From: an uncultured Allobosea sp.
GTDB taxonomy: Bacteria > Pseudomonadota > Alphaproteobacteria > Rhizobiales > Beijerinckiaceae
Length of the DNA stretch: 64,000 nucleotides
Direction of reading: 5' to 3'
Assembly: GCF_945957345.1 (NCBI RefSeq)
Contig: NZ_CAMFKW010000012.1
Span: forward strand, 45,214 to 109,213
Shown: piece after piece, positions 9,131 through 17,920 of the stretch
Position numbering within the stretch: the stretch's first letter is position 1
Layout of the letters: every line of letters starts with the position of its first letter
Made by a program: the position numbers and the translations under genes
Notes under the pieces: generated by a model
Seen by the model: the letters and a program-made list of their open reading frames with translations, nothing else
Told to the model about the DNA's origin: nothing
The model's database searches: none

Positions 9131-10499
9131 TCACTCTGTGGCTGGTCGCAAGTGCTGATCACGCAGGTGAACCGTGGTCTGATCGATGCTCGGATAGACA
9201 GTGGTCGCGTTGATGTTGATGGCATCCAACTGCGCCAGAATATGCTCCTTGTTACCCACGGTTACTCGCGAAACCTCGATCCCGTCGTTGCCCCACTCCG
9301 GCAACGTTGCCTCATGACCGAAGAGAAGGAACGCCCCCGATTGGGACTTGATCCGGCTATTGGTCCTTTTTGCCTTGACACACACGACAGAGCCGAGGTC
9401 GTCGGGCTTGATCCGACCTTCGAAATAGCTCTTTTCCGACTTGATGTGGTGGAGCAGTTTACGAGCGACATCAGTCTCGTTGAACTGCACGGCGTCCAGG
9501 CGAAGGTCGATCAGGCTCTTTTGGGAATGAGGCAGGTTCGAGAGGTTCGCTAGGCAGCTGACCGTATCGGAGTCGAAGTACTTCACCTTGTCGCGCGCAA
9601 GGCGAAAGACAATCACCTCCCCTTTCGTCTCCATGAGCTCCGGCTTGCAGTGACGGGCGAAGAACAAGGCGACGAGAGGATTGCCCGAGATATCGAGCAA
9701 GCGGGTGGGAAGGCCATAGTGCTGCATTCTCACCAAGCGATCGAAGCAGTACTGGTCGCCTTGGAACTCGTCGTAGTGAGCGATCAGCACTTCCTTGCAG
9801 AGCCGGTCCTCGTCCGGCATGTATTTCCACGATCCGTTCGGCCACTTTTCTGAGCAGCGACGGCGTTAGTTCGAACGTGCCATCCTCATGGCCGCGGTAA
9901 AAGCTTTCCGCTGTCGGGTCCTTTTCGACGTCGAAAAGCACCTTGAGAAAGCTCTCGACGCTGTCGGCCTCGCCAATCTCATTCTTTCGGCGCTCGGGCG
10001 GCTCAGCCGCCACTCCGGCTCGTCCGTCGCCGTAGCGCGCGATGGCTTCCCGCCCACCGGCACTGAAGTCAGCAAGGTTCGTCAATACGTCCCGGTAATT
10101 GCCAGGCCGCACCGCCCAATGCGTTCGATAAAGCTGGAAGTTGACGATTCCGAACGCCTTGCGAGCCGCCTCGACGCTTGGAAACTGGACTTCGCCAAAA
10201 TTGACTGCGGTGCTGAATTGCGCAGCGACCACCTTCTTGTCGGCGCGGATTTGCCGCAGGTGTCCGAACCGGACGAGCATCGTCGGCTGGTCAGGGCCGG
10301 TGTCGATCTCGCTGCAGAGAAAGGTCGGCAACTTTTCCAGGAAGGCCAGCGCCGGCCCGTCCAAACCGACCAGTCGCTGTTCTGTGTCCGTCGGGGTATG
10401 CTCGAACATGCGGCCCCGGCCCATCTCGATCAACGTATCGTCCTCGGCAAGCCAGGAGCGGTTGCCAAACGAGATGTAGTTGAAGTTTTCGAGCATCAT
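9131..10499 (-). pseudogene. FRG-domain protein gene, disrupted by a one-base frameshift
   Basis: Two minus-strand frames join into one FRG-domain protein of about 450 residues. The upstream frame (from ATG at 10499) runs to the FRG motif, SFYRGHEDGTFELTPSLLR; the downstream frame continues with WPNGSWKYMPDEDRLC and the second conserved block MQHYGLPTRLLDISGNPLVA. The break lies at a run of four T (9846-9849 on the plus strand): removing one base restores LRKWPNGSW. The FRG domain is a predicted globular domain common in accessory and phage-related proteins, of unproven activity. Either this is a recent null allele or a homopolymer base-calling error. The N-terminal about 190 residues match nothing I know. 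Confidence 0.75.
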
Positions 10500-10569
10500 T
10501 CCTCGAAGCGGCTAGTGACGTCTTTCACAACACAATTTGGAAAGGTTGCAGCTCACGGCCCTCGTTCCC

Positions 10570-11371
10570 TCACGTCTCAATCGTCAGCGGCACTCGGGTC
10601 TTCAGGGTAGCAATCGACGCTTCGGTCTCAGTGGCGAGGTCGACGTCAATCCGCGCGGTCTCGATCGAGGCGATCAGGGAAAATCGTACGGTCTCCAACG
10701 GGTCTCCCGCGCCGCTGTTGTTCCGCCACCATCCATTGAGGATAAATGGCGATGGCGCCCATTTGGCTCAGATCGCTTGCGCGGCCTGTCCAAATGTCCT
10801 GCCGGATCGAACCGTTGGAGCGCTTTTTGTCGCCTAGGAGCCAGGTTCCCACCGGCTGCCTCGTCGGAAGCTTCTTGCCCGGCTCTCGGGCCAGCTTGTT
10901 GATCCTCGCAATTGCAAGCTCGTCGTGGTCGTCGGGATCTTTGATATCGAATTTGAGGTGATGAGAATGATAGTTTTGAGCCCTTTGAGCGTTGAGTGCG
11001 AGAGGGGCAGGGTCTGTAAAATAAGAAAGTGTGATCCTTAAACTAACGTCGGTTGTCCCGAGTGCCTCAAGCGCATCGATTGGCCAAGGAAGGCGATAAT
11101 ATCGCATAAGGGCGTGCTGCCACTTTTTATTTTTATTTTGCAAGAGCTGAAGCTCGTCCTGGATAATCATCGTGAGCGCGTTGTTCGCACTCTCAAAGAC
11201 CCGCTTTTCATTGGGCACGCCCCAGCCGAAGCGGTGGAGCAAATTATCCACGGTGGACCGACTCACGCGACCGGCGCGAGCTTCCATGGCCGGCGTCCAA
11301 CGCGCGGCGTGGACGACAAGCCCGCGAACCGTCTCCGGCCAGAACTCGGGATATGCGGCCATCACCCGCGT
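10570..11371 (-). pseudogene. 3' remnant of a subtilisin-like (S8) peptidase gene
   Basis: The open frame from about 11371 encodes MAAYPEFWPETVRGLVVHA, the helix that follows the catalytic serine loop in phage-resistance-type S8 peptidases, and then the long C-terminal domain of that group (YYRLPWPIDALEALGTTDV, SLRITLSYFTDP, IRQDIWTGRASDL). Near 10735-10742 the frame breaks after AIYP; the adjacent frame continues with GWWRNNSGAGDP and ends at the TGA at 10570-10572, the natural C-terminus. The catalytic Asp, His and Ser regions are absent upstream. This is therefore a truncated and frameshifted fossil. Intact relatives usually sit beside an AAA ATPase gene, which is missing here. Confidence 0.7.
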
Positions 11372-11723
11372 GCAGAGTCCGCCAGCGCTCGACGGCTTGC
11401 AGCTTCGGCAGGCAATTCAGGTCATCGAACGGGCCGCCGTGCTCGACCTCCTGGGCTATGATGATCCGAATGCGGGGCTCTACGATCTTCATATGAATGC
11501 CGCCAAGGCACGAGCTCACGGCTTTCGCCTGATATGCGAGGGGCGCCTCGAGGCACTTCTCGACCGTGTTCATGCCGGCAATGTAGGCGACTGGATCTCG
11601 CTTATTCGGGATAGCATGGGCCGCTAGACGCGCGCGCTGGCCTAAGGGTCATGCGGGACAGATACAATGATACTCTCTGGGCGTGCGTCGGATGACGAGC
11701 CGAGCGGCAGCGATGGCCTGGAT
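11372..11723. other. Junk between two accessory genes
   Basis: No convincing gene. A minus-strand open frame of about 110 codons crosses 11573-11244 but its second half lies antiparallel to the protease remnant in another frame, and the first half has no family I recognise. The stretch probably contains the broken join where the 5' part of the protease gene was lost. Confidence 0.35.
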
Positions 11724-13001
11724 CTACTTGGCAGAAGGCTCGCTGAGGATCCAATCCGGAAACAGCACTTCGCGCAATCGGCCGATTGCGCTACGACGTC
11801 CCCATTCCTTGGCACTTTCTGCCCTCAACTTTGCTTGGGCCCTTTGAAGAGCGTTCTGCATCGAATTGCGCTCAAAAAGGTGCGGCTGCCAACGCTCGAT
11901 TCCCTTGCGCACGAGCGTCAGCGCTCGATGGCCGCCGTTGGAATCGAAGTCGTTCGCGATGGAAATCAGCTTGGGGTGGCCAGATCCTGTGACCACTCCG
12001 GCTTCCAATGAAATCAAGAGTCTAACCAGTGAAAGGATGCAGGCCGAGCCGCTGTTCGGCCCAAACGGTGGCAGATCTGCCTGTTCGGCGGCCTCGTTGA
12101 GCATGTCGTACGGGTCCGGCAGGCCCGGCATATGGTAATATCCACCTTGATAGGTTTTTACCCATCGCTCCTTGAAATCATCGGCCCAACGCCTGGGCCG
12201 CGCACGAGCCGCCGCCTCTGCGATCGTGACGATGCTCGAATCCCAGGGCTCCTCTCGCTCAGCGTGGTAGGTCCACGCTCGCAGTCGAAAGCCGCCGTCA
12301 GCTTCGCATTCCGCAATCACTTCGCTATCGACAGAGAACAACAAGCCGCCCTGGTCCGCGATGATATCTCGAACGGAGGCCCGCATCGGTCCGGTCGGGT
12401 CGAAGTTTCGCATCACCCAGAGGAGAGCCGTTCCCATCCGATCGTAGAAGGCCCGCCGGCCATTGATGCCGTGCAGCGTGATGGTGGCGAGCTGGGCCTC
12501 CAGGACGACCTTCTTGCCTTCACATTCGAATTGAATGTCAGGAAATCGGCCGAAAGGGAACTCGAAGCGCATCTCGTCAGTCGGGCGTTCGTAAGCCCCC
12601 AGGGAAACCGAACCGACGTTTGGATCGTCCTCCGCAAGCCGCGCAAGCAAGGCAACCAGGTTCTTATGTGCCTCTCCTTCCTGCCGGCCATGGAAAATTC
12701 GCGCGTTGATCTGGTCGGGGGTCAGCTTCCTTTTGACTTCCAGCGGGCATTCATACGCCCCGCGGGGCAAGTGCGACCAAAAGTACCGCGCCCCATTGAA
12801 AACGGGAGCATGCGGATAAAGCTGCTGTCCACACGCCGGGCAGGTGAACTTTATCGGGCGACGTGTTCTCGTGCTGAGATGGGCAGTCGCCTGGAGGCGA
12901 ACTGTCGAGCTTGGATCCTCCATCATCTCGGCGATGTCGGAGGCCGAGATCTTCACGTGGCGCTCGACGTCGATCGCGTAGGGAATGAGAAGCGGGCGCA
13001 T
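11724..13001 (-). CDS. CoiA-like predicted nuclease with N-terminal zinc ribbon
   Basis: A 425-residue protein that seems intact. Residues 50-90 hold CPACGQQLYPHAPVFNG and a following H-x-P-x-G-x-Y-x-C stretch, consistent with a metal-binding ribbon. The central part (about residues 150-200) shows RFPDIQFECEGKKVVLEAQ and a downstream RRAFYDRMG. This is the PD-(D/E)-x-(Q/K) pattern seen in CoiA-type and related restriction-like nucleases, with Asp and Glu-x-Gln as candidate metal ligands. The C-terminal about 200 residues are helical and unassigned; similarity to a DUF6035-type family is recalled, not tested. It sits between a dead protease gene and the arsenic cluster, so it is likely a leftover or active part of a defence island. 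Confidence 0.5.
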   Translation of the reverse strand: MRPLLIPYAIDVERHVKISASDIAEMMEDPSSTVRLQATAHLSTRTRRPIKFTCPACGQQLYPHAPVFNGARYFWSHLPRGAYECPLEVKRKLTPDQINARIFHGRQEGEAHKNLVALLARLAEDDPNVGSVSLGAYERPTDEMRFEFPFGRFPDIQFECEGKKVVLEAQLATITLHGINGRRAFYDRMGTALLWVMRNFDPTGPMRASVRDIIADQGGLLFSVDSEVIAECEADGGFRLRAWTYHAEREEPWDSSIVTIAEAAARARPRRWADDFKERWVKTYQGGYYHMPGLPDPYDMLNEAAEQADLPPFGPNSGSACILSLVRLLISLEAGVVTGSGHPKLISIANDFDSNGGHRALTLVRKGIERWQPHLFERNSMQNALQRAQAKLRAESAKEWGRRSAIGRLREVLFPDWILSEPSAK

Positions 13002-13114
13002 CGGTGAATCCTGCCCTGAACGTGCTCTGGCGAATCAATGACCACGCAATTTGTGATGGCCATTTCACTTGCTGTGTCAGTGGTCGTCCACCAGCGTGGA
13101 TCGCTCTGTGTCAT

Positions 13115-13138
13115 GTATTTCTATCATTCTAGAAATAC
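13115..13138. promoter_or_regulatory. Candidate ArsR operator, perfect 9-bp inverted repeat
   Basis: GTATTTCTA and TAGAAATAC flank a 6-base spacer, about 40 bases upstream of the arsR start. The centre-right contains TTCTAGAA, which recurs at 13520-13527 in front of the next gene. Size and position fit an ArsR/SmtB-type operator for autoregulation. Confidence 0.6.
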
Positions 13139-13176
13139 GAATTGACTCGATGTGGGACTCGCGCCAAACTCCCTTC

Positions 13177-13494
13177 ATGGTCACGATCCAAAGCGCAGCC
13201 GCTCAACTCGAAGCCCTCGGCAATCCGACGCGGCTTTCGCTCTACCGTCTTCTCGTAAGAGCCGGCCACGACGGGCTATCTGTCGGACAGTGCCAACAAC
13301 GACTTGAGGTCGCGGCCTCAACGCTTTCCCACCATGTGAAAGCGCTCGTCATCGTCGGGCTGATCAGCCAGGAGCGCGACGGTACGAGTCTCATCTGCCG
13401 CGCGAATTACGATCGGATGAATGCGCTCGTCGAGTTCCTCGTCGCCGAATGCTGCGTCGACAGCCAGTGCGGCTCCAACCAGAGCGCTGCGTGA
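13177..13494 (+). CDS. arsR: ArsR-family arsenic-responsive repressor (first copy)
   Basis: A 105-residue winged-helix repressor. The body reads LEALGNPTRLSLYRLLVRA, with the recognition helix at VAASTLSHHVKALVIVGLI. Near the C-terminus ECCVDSQC supplies a CC-x4-C set, the position used for As(III) binding in the Acidithiobacillus-type ArsR group rather than in the plasmid R773 type. The ATG at 13177 was preferred over an in-frame ATG at 13150 because it fits the family length; no strong ribosome site separates them. It precedes the flavoprotein gene by about 50 bases and probably represses it together with itself. Confidence 0.88.
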   Translation: MVTIQSAAAQLEALGNPTRLSLYRLLVRAGHDGLSVGQCQQRLEVAASTLSHHVKALVIVGLISQERDGTSLICRANYDRMNALVEFLVAECCVDSQCGSNQSAA

Positions 13495-13519
13495 ATAGTC
13501 AGGCCTTCTATTTCAATAT

Positions 13520-13527
13520 TTCTAGAA
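13520..13527. promoter_or_regulatory. Second TTCTAGAA site before the flavoprotein gene
   Basis: An 8-base palindrome within ATATTTCTAGAAC, 18 bases upstream of the flavoprotein ATG. It repeats the core of the inverted repeat at 13115-13138, so the same ArsR may bind twice in this operon. Confidence 0.4.
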
Positions 13528-13545
13528 CGACAGCAGGAAAGGAAG

Positions 13546-14943
13546 ATGGCAGTGAAGAGCGTCGCTATCATCGGGGCAGGACCAGTTGGACTTGCTGCAG
13601 CTGCTCATGCGCTGGAGCGTGGCTTATCTCCCGTAGTCCTGGAGCGCGGTCCGGCGGCCGGGCATGCTATCCGGCAATGGGCACACGTCCCGATGTTCTC
13701 GCCCTGGGCCTTCAACGTCGATAAGGCGGCGGAGCGCCTCCTCGAGGTGTCGGGCTGGACGCGCCCCGATCCCGATCGTTATCCGACGGGTGGTGATCTG
13801 ATTTCGCAGTACGTCGCCCCTCTAGCCGAACGACTGCGGGATCGGATCAAGCTCAATGCCGAGGTGATCTCGGTTTCCCGGGCAGGCTTCGACAAGGTCA
13901 AGACGGATGGCCGCGAGGCAGCGCCGCTGCTGGTGCGCTATCGCAACCGCGATACGCTCGCGAGCTTGGCCGTGGATGCCGTCATCGATGCGTCCGGAAC
14001 CTGGTTCTCGCCGAACCCGGCTGGCGTCGGCGGTTTACCGGCGATCGGCGAGATCGAAGCGACCGAGCATATCGCTTACGGGATGCCGAACATCTCCGGA
14101 GCAGCCCGATCGCGCTATGCCGGCAGGCAGGTCGCCGTGCTCGGCGGAGGCCATTCGGCCATCGGCACCCTCATCGCGCTCTCCGAGCTTCAGGCCGAGA
14201 ATCCCACAACCAAGATCACGTGGCTCTATCGGGGTCCGATCCTGGCGAAGGCATTCGGTGGCGGCGCCGCCGATCAGCTCTCCGCCCGCGGCGAACTCGG
14301 TCTCCAGATCGCGGATCTCGTTAAGCAAGGCCGCATCAGGACCCATACCGGCTTTCGTCTGGAACAAATCGAGCGCGATGCCTCCGGTTTGCGCCTGATC
14401 TCAAGCGACGAAAGCAAGCAGTCCGTCACCGTCGACGAACTCATCGTCGCGACCGGCTTCCGCCCGGAACTGGCTCTCCTGCGCGAGCTGCGCGTCGAGC
14501 TCGATCCGGCGCTCGAATGCCCGCCGAGCCTGGCGCCGTTGATCGACCCCAATGTCCACTCCTGCGGAACGGTGCGTCCTCACGGTGCCGCCGAGCTCGC
14601 CCATCCGGAACCTGGCTTCTACATCGCGGGCATGAAGTCCTATGGCCGAGCGCCGACCTTCCTGCTCGCGACGGGGCATGAGCAGGTCCGTTCGATCGTG
14701 GCTGAACTCGCCGGCGATCACGCCGCGGCCCGGCGCGTCGAGCTCGTCTTGCCGGAGACCGGTGTTTGCAGCGCGACGCCCGGTGGGCCGTCAGCTTCGA
14801 CATCCAGCTGCTGCGGAGGTCCCGCGCCTGCGGCCGTCGATGCTTGCTGCGTCGATGACGCGGTTGCCAAGCAGTCCGGGAAGGTGGGATGCGGATGCTC
14901 GTCCAGCTCCCACGAAACCGCCCGCGAGACGGCCGAAGCCTGA
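13546..14943 (+). CDS. FAD/NAD(P)-binding flavoprotein of the arsenic operon with a Cys-rich tail
   Basis: A 465-residue flavin-dependent oxidoreductase. The N-terminus carries the FAD dinucleotide-binding fold (VAIIGAGPVGLAAAAHALERG); a second nucleotide-binding motif lies near residue 200 (VAVLGGGHSAIGTL), and ATGFRPE comes before the C-terminal FAD contact. This is the layout of flavin monooxygenase or thioredoxin-reductase-like proteins found in arsenic operons, some called ArsO. The last 60 residues are unlike the enzyme core: they contain two CC pairs, a GCGC motif and further Cys, a likely soft-metal-binding tail. It is followed by the MFS gene with a one-base TGATG overlap. The true substrate is unknown; oxidation of a trivalent organoarsenical is one possibility. 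Confidence 0.7.
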   Translation: MAVKSVAIIGAGPVGLAAAAHALERGLSPVVLERGPAAGHAIRQWAHVPMFSPWAFNVDKAAERLLEVSGWTRPDPDRYPTGGDLISQYVAPLAERLRDRIKLNAEVISVSRAGFDKVKTDGREAAPLLVRYRNRDTLASLAVDAVIDASGTWFSPNPAGVGGLPAIGEIEATEHIAYGMPNISGAARSRYAGRQVAVLGGGHSAIGTLIALSELQAENPTTKITWLYRGPILAKAFGGGAADQLSARGELGLQIADLVKQGRIRTHTGFRLEQIERDASGLRLISSDESKQSVTVDELIVATGFRPELALLRELRVELDPALECPPSLAPLIDPNVHSCGTVRPHGAAELAHPEPGFYIAGMKSYGRAPTFLLATGHEQVRSIVAELAGDHAAARRVELVLPETGVCSATPGGPSASTSSCCGGPAPAAVDACCVDDAVAKQSGKVGCGCSSSSHETARETAEA

Positions 14944-16166
14944 TGTCCAGCCTGTCGCTGCCTGTGCCCACTCCCACCGGAGGGCGTGGTCTCGCATTGA
15001 TCACGGCGCTCGGCGTCACACAGGTCGCTGGTTATGGCGGCTTGTACTATGCCTTCGCCGTGCTGGCGCCGAAGATGACCGAGAGCTTCGGCTGGTCGCC
15101 CGAGTGGACATATGGCGGGTTCGCGGCCGGGCTGCTGATCGGCGGACTGATCGCGCCCGTCGCAGGGCGATTGATTGATCACTACGGCACCCGGCTGATG
15201 ATGACCCTGGGTTCCGTACTTGCCGGCCTCTCGCTTCTCGGCTTGGCGGAAGCGCGTGGTCCGATCGGCTATGTCGCGGCCATGATCGCCCTGGAGGTTG
15301 TTTCGACCCTCGTCCTCTACGATGCGGCGTTCACGGCGCTGACGCAGTCACGCGGCCCAGGCGCAAGGCGCGCGATCAGCCAGCTGACATTGATCGGGGG
15401 CTTCGCATCGACACTGTTTTGGCCGTTGACGACTGCTCTGCTCAATTCCTTCGACTGGCGCGACATCTACCGAATCTACGCGGTCGTCCAGATGGCTCTG
15501 TGCGCGCCGCTGCATTGCCTGCTGCTCCCGGGTCCGGCCCGCCGTGCCGTGGACTCTGTGTCATCCACCAACAACGCCGATGCCGCACTCGCGGGCTACC
15601 TTGAGGGCAACGCCCGCCGCAATGCGTTCGCACTTCTGGCGCTGTCATTCTCGCTTCAAGGCTTCGTGGTATCGGCGATGTCAGTCCACATGCTGACAAT
15701 GCTTCAGGGACTGGGGCTGAGCGCGGCTGTCGCTGTCGGCATCGGCGCGATGGTCGGTCCCTCCCAGGTTGCGGGGCGCCTGATCGAAATGTTGTTCGGA
15801 GCCTCGATCGACCCTGTCACGACCGCCTGGACCTCTGCGGCATTGATGCCGGTCGGGTTCGTTCTGCTGACCATCGGCGGTTCCGCGGCCGGGCTCGCGG
15901 GTCTGTTCGCCATTGCGTACGGCATCAGCATGGGCCTGAGCTCGATCGTGCGCGGGACGGTTCCCCTGAAGCTCTTCGGTCCCGTCGGGTATGGGGCGAT
16001 GTTGGGCAAGCTTTCCGCACCCGGGCTGGTCGTCAAGGCCGCGGCGCCGCTCCTCTTCGCCATGCTGCTCGAACGGGCCGGTTTGATGCCGAGCACGTTG
16101 CTCCTGGTCGCCCTTTCCGGCCTGGCGGCGGCTGCGATGTACGTCCTGGCGCGCAAGCTGCGCTGA
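14943..16166 (+). CDS. MFS transporter of the arsenic cluster (ArsK-like)
   Basis: A 407-residue major facilitator protein with about twelve membrane helices; the loop between helices 2 and 3 reads [13 protein letters not shown], the typical MFS gate motif. The ATG at 14943 overlaps the stop of the flavoprotein gene (TGATG), giving translational coupling. Context suggests export of a trivalent arsenical; MFS pumps of this kind in Agrobacterium (ArsK) export As(III), Sb(III) and methylarsenite. Assignment to ArsK is by context and general resemblance only. Confidence 0.7.
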   Translation: MSSLSLPVPTPTGGRGLALITALGVTQVAGYGGLYYAFAVLAPKMTESFGWSPEWTYGGFAAGLLIGGLIAPVAGRLIDHYGTRLMMTLGSVLAGLSLLGLAEARGPIGYVAAMIALEVVSTLVLYDAAFTALTQSRGPGARRAISQLTLIGGFASTLFWPLTTALLNSFDWRDIYRIYAVVQMALCAPLHCLLLPGPARRAVDSVSSTNNADAALAGYLEGNARRNAFALLALSFSLQGFVVSAMSVHMLTMLQGLGLSAAVAVGIGAMVGPSQVAGRLIEMLFGASIDPVTTAWTSAALMPVGFVLLTIGGSAAGLAGLFAIAYGISMGLSSIVRGTVPLKLFGPVGYGAMLGKLSAPGLVVKAAAPLLFAMLLERAGLMPSTLLLVALSGLAAAAMYVLARKLR

Positions 16167-16195
16167 ACTCCCTTCCGATTATCAAGGAGAACCTC

Positions 16196-16954
16196 ATGCC
16201 ATTGCGTGAGCTGACCGATATTTCCTCGCTTCCAGCCCTCAAGCCCGAATTCGCGATGAGGCGCCCCGCCGGTCTGCCCGATCCGCTCGGACACCCGCCG
16301 CGCATCCTGCTGCTCTACGGCTCCCTGCGCGAACGCTCCTTCTCTCGGCTCGCCGTCGAGGAAGCTGCGCGCCTTCTGACTCTGTTCGGAGCCGAGATCC
16401 GCATCTTTGATCCATCCACCCTCCCCCTTCCTGACCAGGTCAAAGGCGACGACCACCCGGCGGTTCGGGAATTGCGCGAGCACGCGCTCTGGTCGGAAGG
16501 TCAGGTCTGGTGCAGTCCCGAACGCCACGGGCAAATCACCGGCGTGATGAAAGCGCAGATCGATCATCTGCCGCTGGAGATGGGCGGCATGCGCCCGACC
16601 CAGGGACGGACACTGGCGGTGATGCAGGTTTCCGGCGGCTCCCAATCCTTCAATGCGGTCAACACGCTTCGCCTGCTCGGGCGCTGGATGCGGATGTTCA
16701 CGATTCCCAACCAATCGAGCGTCGCAATGGCCTACAAGGAATTCGATGAGGCGGGGCGGATGAAGCCATCGTCCTACTACGACCGCATCGTCGACGTGAT
16801 GGAGGAACTGGTCCGCTTCACCGTCTTGCTGCGGCCGCATGCGGAGACGCTGGTCGATCGCTATTCCGAGCGCAAGCAGAAGCAGATCGTCGCCGATCCG
16901 ACTACGGACATGTCAGCCATCGCGATCGCTCACCAGCATCGCCGATCGGCCTGA
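16196..16954 (+). CDS. arsH: ArsH organoarsenical oxidase
   Basis: A 252-residue NADPH-dependent FMN reductase. The FMN phosphate loop is [20 protein letters not shown], and the family-specific Cys/Ser stretch [17 protein letters not shown] and the [10 protein letters not shown] motif are intact. ArsH oxidises trivalent methylated and aromatic arsenicals to the less toxic pentavalent forms. It follows the MFS gene by 29 bases with AAGGAGA before the ATG, so it belongs to the same operon. Confidence 0.93.
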   Translation: MPLRELTDISSLPALKPEFAMRRPAGLPDPLGHPPRILLLYGSLRERSFSRLAVEEAARLLTLFGAEIRIFDPSTLPLPDQVKGDDHPAVRELREHALWSEGQVWCSPERHGQITGVMKAQIDHLPLEMGGMRPTQGRTLAVMQVSGGSQSFNAVNTLRLLGRWMRMFTIPNQSSVAMAYKEFDEAGRMKPSSYYDRIVDVMEELVRFTVLLRPHAETLVDRYSERKQKQIVADPTTDMSAIAIAHQHRRSA

Positions 16955-17009
16955 CAACGCCAAGCCAGCCGCCCAATTCGAAGGTCGCCCAGCTTGCGAT
17001 ACATCCATA

Positions 17010-17027
17010 TATCCACTAACTTGGATA
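17010..17027. promoter_or_regulatory. Candidate operator overlapping the start of the second arsR
   Basis: TATCCA and TGGATA are separated by 6 bases and end one base before the ATG at 17029. The site differs in sequence from those at 13115 and 20441, suggesting separate recognition by this ArsR. Its closeness to the start codon implies a very short leader. Confidence 0.45.
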
Positions 17028-17028
17028 C

Positions 17029-17400
17029 ATGGAATCAGAGCAGAGCATTCTGGCGCTGGCGGCTCTCGCACAGCAGACCCGCCTCGACGTGTTTCGCTTG
17101 CTGGTGAAGCATGAGCCCGAAGGTCTGCCCGCGGGAGAAATAGCCCGCCGCCTTGCCGTGCCGCAAAACACCATGTCGTCGCACCTGGGCATCCTGGCCC
17201 GAGCCAAGCTGGTCCGAACCGAACGCCAGAGCCGCTCCATCATCTATCGAGCGGACCTGGAAGCGGTGCAGCACCTCGTCACCTTTCTGCTGAACGATTG
17301 CTGCGGCGGACGGACCGAGATCTGCGCTCCGGTGGTCGCGGCGCTCTCGGCTTGCTGCGCCTCCTCTTCGGCCGCGACCGAGATTGAGGAAAACGCCTAG
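17029..17400 (+). CDS. arsR: ArsR-family repressor (second copy)
   Basis: A 123-residue winged-helix repressor with LAQQTRLDVFRLLVKHEPEG and the recognition helix AVPQNTMSSHLGILARA. The C-terminal part carries DCCGGRTEIC (CC-x6-C) and a later ACCASS, both suited to As(III) binding. It heads the arsC-acr3 operon, and an inverted repeat abuts its start. It is close in sequence to the ArsR half of the fusion protein downstream (LAQxTRLxVFRLL, AVPxNTxSxHL), pointing to duplication within the cluster. Confidence 0.9.
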   Translation: MESEQSILALAALAQQTRLDVFRLLVKHEPEGLPAGEIARRLAVPQNTMSSHLGILARAKLVRTERQSRSIIYRADLEAVQHLVTFLLNDCCGGRTEICAPVVAALSACCASSSAATEIEENA

Positions 17401-17489
17401 ACCCCTCCCCCGACCGGCTCTGCGCCTCTCGATAGGCGGTTCGCGCCTTGCCGCCGGAGCACGAAACCTCTGTGCCGGAGTCACTTCAG

Positions 17490-17915
17490 ATGGACGTCGT
17501 CATCTACCACAACCCCGATTGCGGGACCTCACGGAACACGCTCGCAATGATCCGGAATGCTGGGGTCGAACCGCACGTCATCGAGTATCTGAAAACGCCG
17601 CCCTCACGCAGAATGGTGCGCGAACTCGTCGATCGCGCAGGTCTTTCGCTGCGCCAGGCACTACGCGAAAAGGGAACGCCTCACGCCGAGCTTGGCCTGG
17701 ACGATCTCTCGCTCAGCGATGAAGCCCTGCTCGACGCGATCGAGGCCCACCCCATTCTCCTGAACCGCCCCTTCGTCGTGACGCCGAAGGGCGTCCGGCT
17801 GTGTCGCCCGTCCGAGCGGGTGCTCGACCTATTGCCGCCGCAGTACGGCGAGTTCCGCAAGGAAGACGGGGAGCTTGTCGTTGATTCATCCGGCCGTGTT
17901 CTCGCGGGAGCCTGA
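17490..17915 (+). CDS. arsC: Glutaredoxin-linked arsenate reductase ArsC
   Basis: A 141-residue enzyme of the thioredoxin-fold ArsC family. The start was set at 17490 because MDVVIYHNPDCGTSRN is the usual N-terminus and GGAG precedes it; an upstream in-frame start adds 14 unconserved residues. Cys11 in DCGTSRN is the nucleophile, and the Arg residues near IEYLKTPPSR and HPILLNRPFVV match the arsenate-binding positions. It reduces As(V) to As(III) with glutathione and glutaredoxin, feeding Acr3, whose gene starts 5 bases downstream. Confidence 0.93.
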   Translation: MDVVIYHNPDCGTSRNTLAMIRNAGVEPHVIEYLKTPPSRRMVRELVDRAGLSLRQALREKGTPHAELGLDDLSLSDEALLDAIEAHPILLNRPFVVTPKGVRLCRPSERVLDLLPPQYGEFRKEDGELVVDSSGRVLAGA

Positions 17916-17920
17916 GAGCC

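Noticed and set aside
10570..11573. Working two-gene S8 peptidase/AAA ATPase defence unit
   Set aside because: The catalytic part of the protease and the ATPase gene are missing, and the remnant is frameshifted.
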